In this document: positions 12,701 to 12,939 of the stretch, piece after piece
Position numbering within the stretch: position 1 is the first letter of the stretch
Layout: each line of letters starts with the position of its first letter
Assembly (NCBI GenBank): GCA_035628505.1
Contig: DASPJR010000017.1
Coordinates: 1-12,939 of the forward strand
DNA: 12,939 nucleotides
From: DASPJR01 sp035628505
GTDB lineage: Bacteria > Planctomycetota > SZUA-567 > H5-PLA8
Direction of reading: 5' to 3'
Translations under genes and position numbers: made by a program
Notes under the pieces: model-generated
Databases searched by the model: none
The model's input: only the letters and a program-made list of their open reading frames with translations
Told to the model about the DNA's origin: nothing

Positions 12701-12939
12701 TACGTCTTCGAATGGCGCATGCTGGACAAGGCCAAGGGAGAGTTTGGTCAGGCCTCCACGAGCGTCAGCATTATTGTCAGTGCGCCGACGCCGCCTCCGC
12801 CGCCGAATGGTTCGCCGACGCTGACGTCCGGTGTAACGGCCTCGCCGTCGACGGTCGTTGTCAATCAGCCGGTGACGTTCTCGGTCGGCGCCAGCGATCC
12901 CAACGGCGATCCGCTCACAACAACCTGGAATTTCGGTGA
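9725..12939 (+). CDS. Secreted C25 (gingipain)-like protein with Fn3, PA14, NBR1-type Ig and PKD-type modules (3' end outside window)
   Basis: The frame is open from ATG 9725 to the window edge (1071 residues visible), with AAGGGGG 7 bases before the start. A signal peptide spans about 1-26 (VLLLVSMLSCASVFA, cleavage before LNTSD). Order of parts: an Fn3-like domain at about 40-116; a C25-like alpha/beta region at 125-472; Fn3 at 475-567; Fn3 at 575-662; PA14 at 672-809 (YYDNMDF, FYVTSDDGVRLWVNN, EYYENGGGAVAKLAW); Fn3 at 817-905; an NBR1-type Ig-like domain at 912-1018 (EMKNTGETTW); a Pro linker; and a PKD-type start (SDPNGDPLTTTWNFG). C25 hallmarks are VKAVFLFGRVPVPYSG, AWPSDTFYG, ELQVGRVDL, GCGGG with C357, and LMGDPTLR (463-470). 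The usual histidine shortly before the cysteine is not seen, so activity is uncertain. It is probably a surface or exported protease-like or adhesive protein; no sorting signal is visible because the C-terminus is missing. Confidence 0.85.
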   Translation, partial: MASHRIRDVRSVLLLVSMLSCASVFALNTSDYAVLVSASVQASPPQITLSWPAASDGTSYSVSRKLLSDTTWGTAVGIGTNLTYTDTSVSVGNTYEYRVIKTGSSATGYGYIAVGLQAPLIENRGTVVLVVENTYASDLSSELTRLQQDLVGDGWTVVRRDVSRTDTVVSVKNTIKAVYDADPTNVKAVFLFGRVPVPYSGNTAYDGHGDHQGAWPSDTFYGEMNGTWTDTSVNNTTPSRNENDNIPGDGKYDQSSIPSDMELQVGRVDLYNMPAFAPKTEKDLLRQYLNKDHNFRHKIIDAQRRGLIDDNFGTFSGEAFAASGWRNFAPFFGASNVFSLDWFGTLPSNSYMWAYGCGGGWYQGSSGVGNTSQFASNDTQAVFNILFGSYNGDWDANDAFLRAPLATTTYGLTCAWAGRPHWFFHHMGAGLNIGYSARITQNNNYGGLYQANNFGTRGTHVNLMGDPTLRMHIVAPPSGFTATSGTGVSLSWTASTDTVVGYHVYRSANATGPFTRLTTNLVTGTSYTDSSPPAGALTYMVRAVKLESTPSGSYYNPSQGIFAAVTPPPTQPPVAPSGLTATANSAVRINLSWTDNSNNETQFKIERKTGAAGTWGQIGTVGGNITTYVDTTVAYGTQYYYRVRASNSIGNSAPSNEANATTNAGVGPGTGTGLTGDYYDNMDFTALKLTRTDATVNFDFGGGSPDASVGADTFSVRWRGQVQARFTETYTFYVTSDDGVRLWVNNQQLVNNWVDQGPTERSGTLAVVAGQKYDIVMEYYENGGGAVAKLAWSSLSTNKETIPQTQLYPVGAPPTPGVPGSLSANAVSKSQIDLTWTDTANNENGFKIERKTGAAGTFAQIGTAGANATSYSDTTVAPDTTYYYQVRAYNGSGDSAYSNIASATTPALVSDAEFVTQSVPTALTTGDTANVTVEMKNTGETTWAIGTFQLYAQSPAGNSTWGLSSVDVTAATAPGASVTFSFSITAPATAGTYVFEWRMLDKAKGEFGQASTSVSIIVSAPTPPPPPNGSPTLTSGVTASPSTVVVNQPVTFSVGASDPNGDPLTTTWNFG
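11447..11710 (+). repeat. Fn3 repeat copy A within the C25-like gene
   Basis: This encodes the Fn3 domain at residues 575-662. It shares FKIERKTGAAGT and DTTVA with copy B and, at DNA level, the identical 17 bases TTCAAGATCGAACGTAA starting at 11531 and GATACGACGGTCGC further on. The match with copy B begins 729 bases apart, so the two domains probably come from an internal duplication. Confidence 0.7.
12173..12439 (+). repeat. Fn3 repeat copy B within the C25-like gene
   Basis: This encodes the Fn3 domain at residues 817-905, on the other side of the PA14 domain from copy A. The shared block TTCAAGATCGAACGTAA starts at 12260. The Fn3 domains at 40-116 and 475-567 are much less similar to it. 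Confidence 0.7.

Overview
This is a GC-rich bacterial chromosomal window with six complete genes, a gene cut by the left edge and a large gene cut by the right edge. I see no tRNA, rRNA, CRISPR array, insertion sequence or phage gene. The gene style suggests a heterotroph of the Planctomycetes/Verrucomicrobia/Lentisphaerae group or a similar soil or sediment lineage: a giant secreted protein of Fn3, PA14 and PKD-type modules behind a C25-like domain, a secreted helical-repeat protein with recurring WLxxN...W motifs, and a cupin-AraC regulator. This taxonomic reading is an inference from gene content only.

Left part, + strand (1-2933): the C-terminal effector domain of a LysR-type regulator is followed, after a structured 113-base leader, by a two-gene unit. 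Its first gene encodes a short, core-type MetE-like zinc methyltransferase with all four expected zinc ligands. Fifteen bases later comes an enolase-superfamily enzyme with the full set of lysine and metal-binding residues. Pairing the two suggests a small dedicated pathway of unknown substrate.

Middle part, - strand (9330 down to 2930): four genes read in the same direction, namely a GlcD-type FAD-linked 2-hydroxyacid dehydrogenase, a 917-residue secreted helical protein, a GlcE-type FAD-binding subunit, and an AraC-family regulator. The Fe-S subunit GlcF, which normally completes GlcDEF, is not in the window; the secreted protein occupies the place between GlcD and GlcE. That protein appears to be built from three modules, because a W-x9-W motif recurs at residues 304, 586 and 869. 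The AraC gene ends tail-to-tail with the enolase gene, the two stop codons sharing TTAA.

Right part, + strand (9725 to the edge): after a roughly 400-base, comparatively AT-rich divergent region, a gene with a clear ribosome binding site and signal peptide runs open off the window. It encodes a C25 (gingipain)-like domain followed by Fn3, Fn3, PA14, Fn3, an NBR1-type Ig-like domain and the beginning of a PKD-type domain. The putative nucleophilic cysteine is present, but I do not find the usual partner histidine in the expected place.

The best leads for something undescribed are the GlcD/secreted repeat protein/GlcE arrangement, the threefold modular repeat protein itself, the MetE-core plus enolase pair, and the possibly non-canonical C25-like domain.
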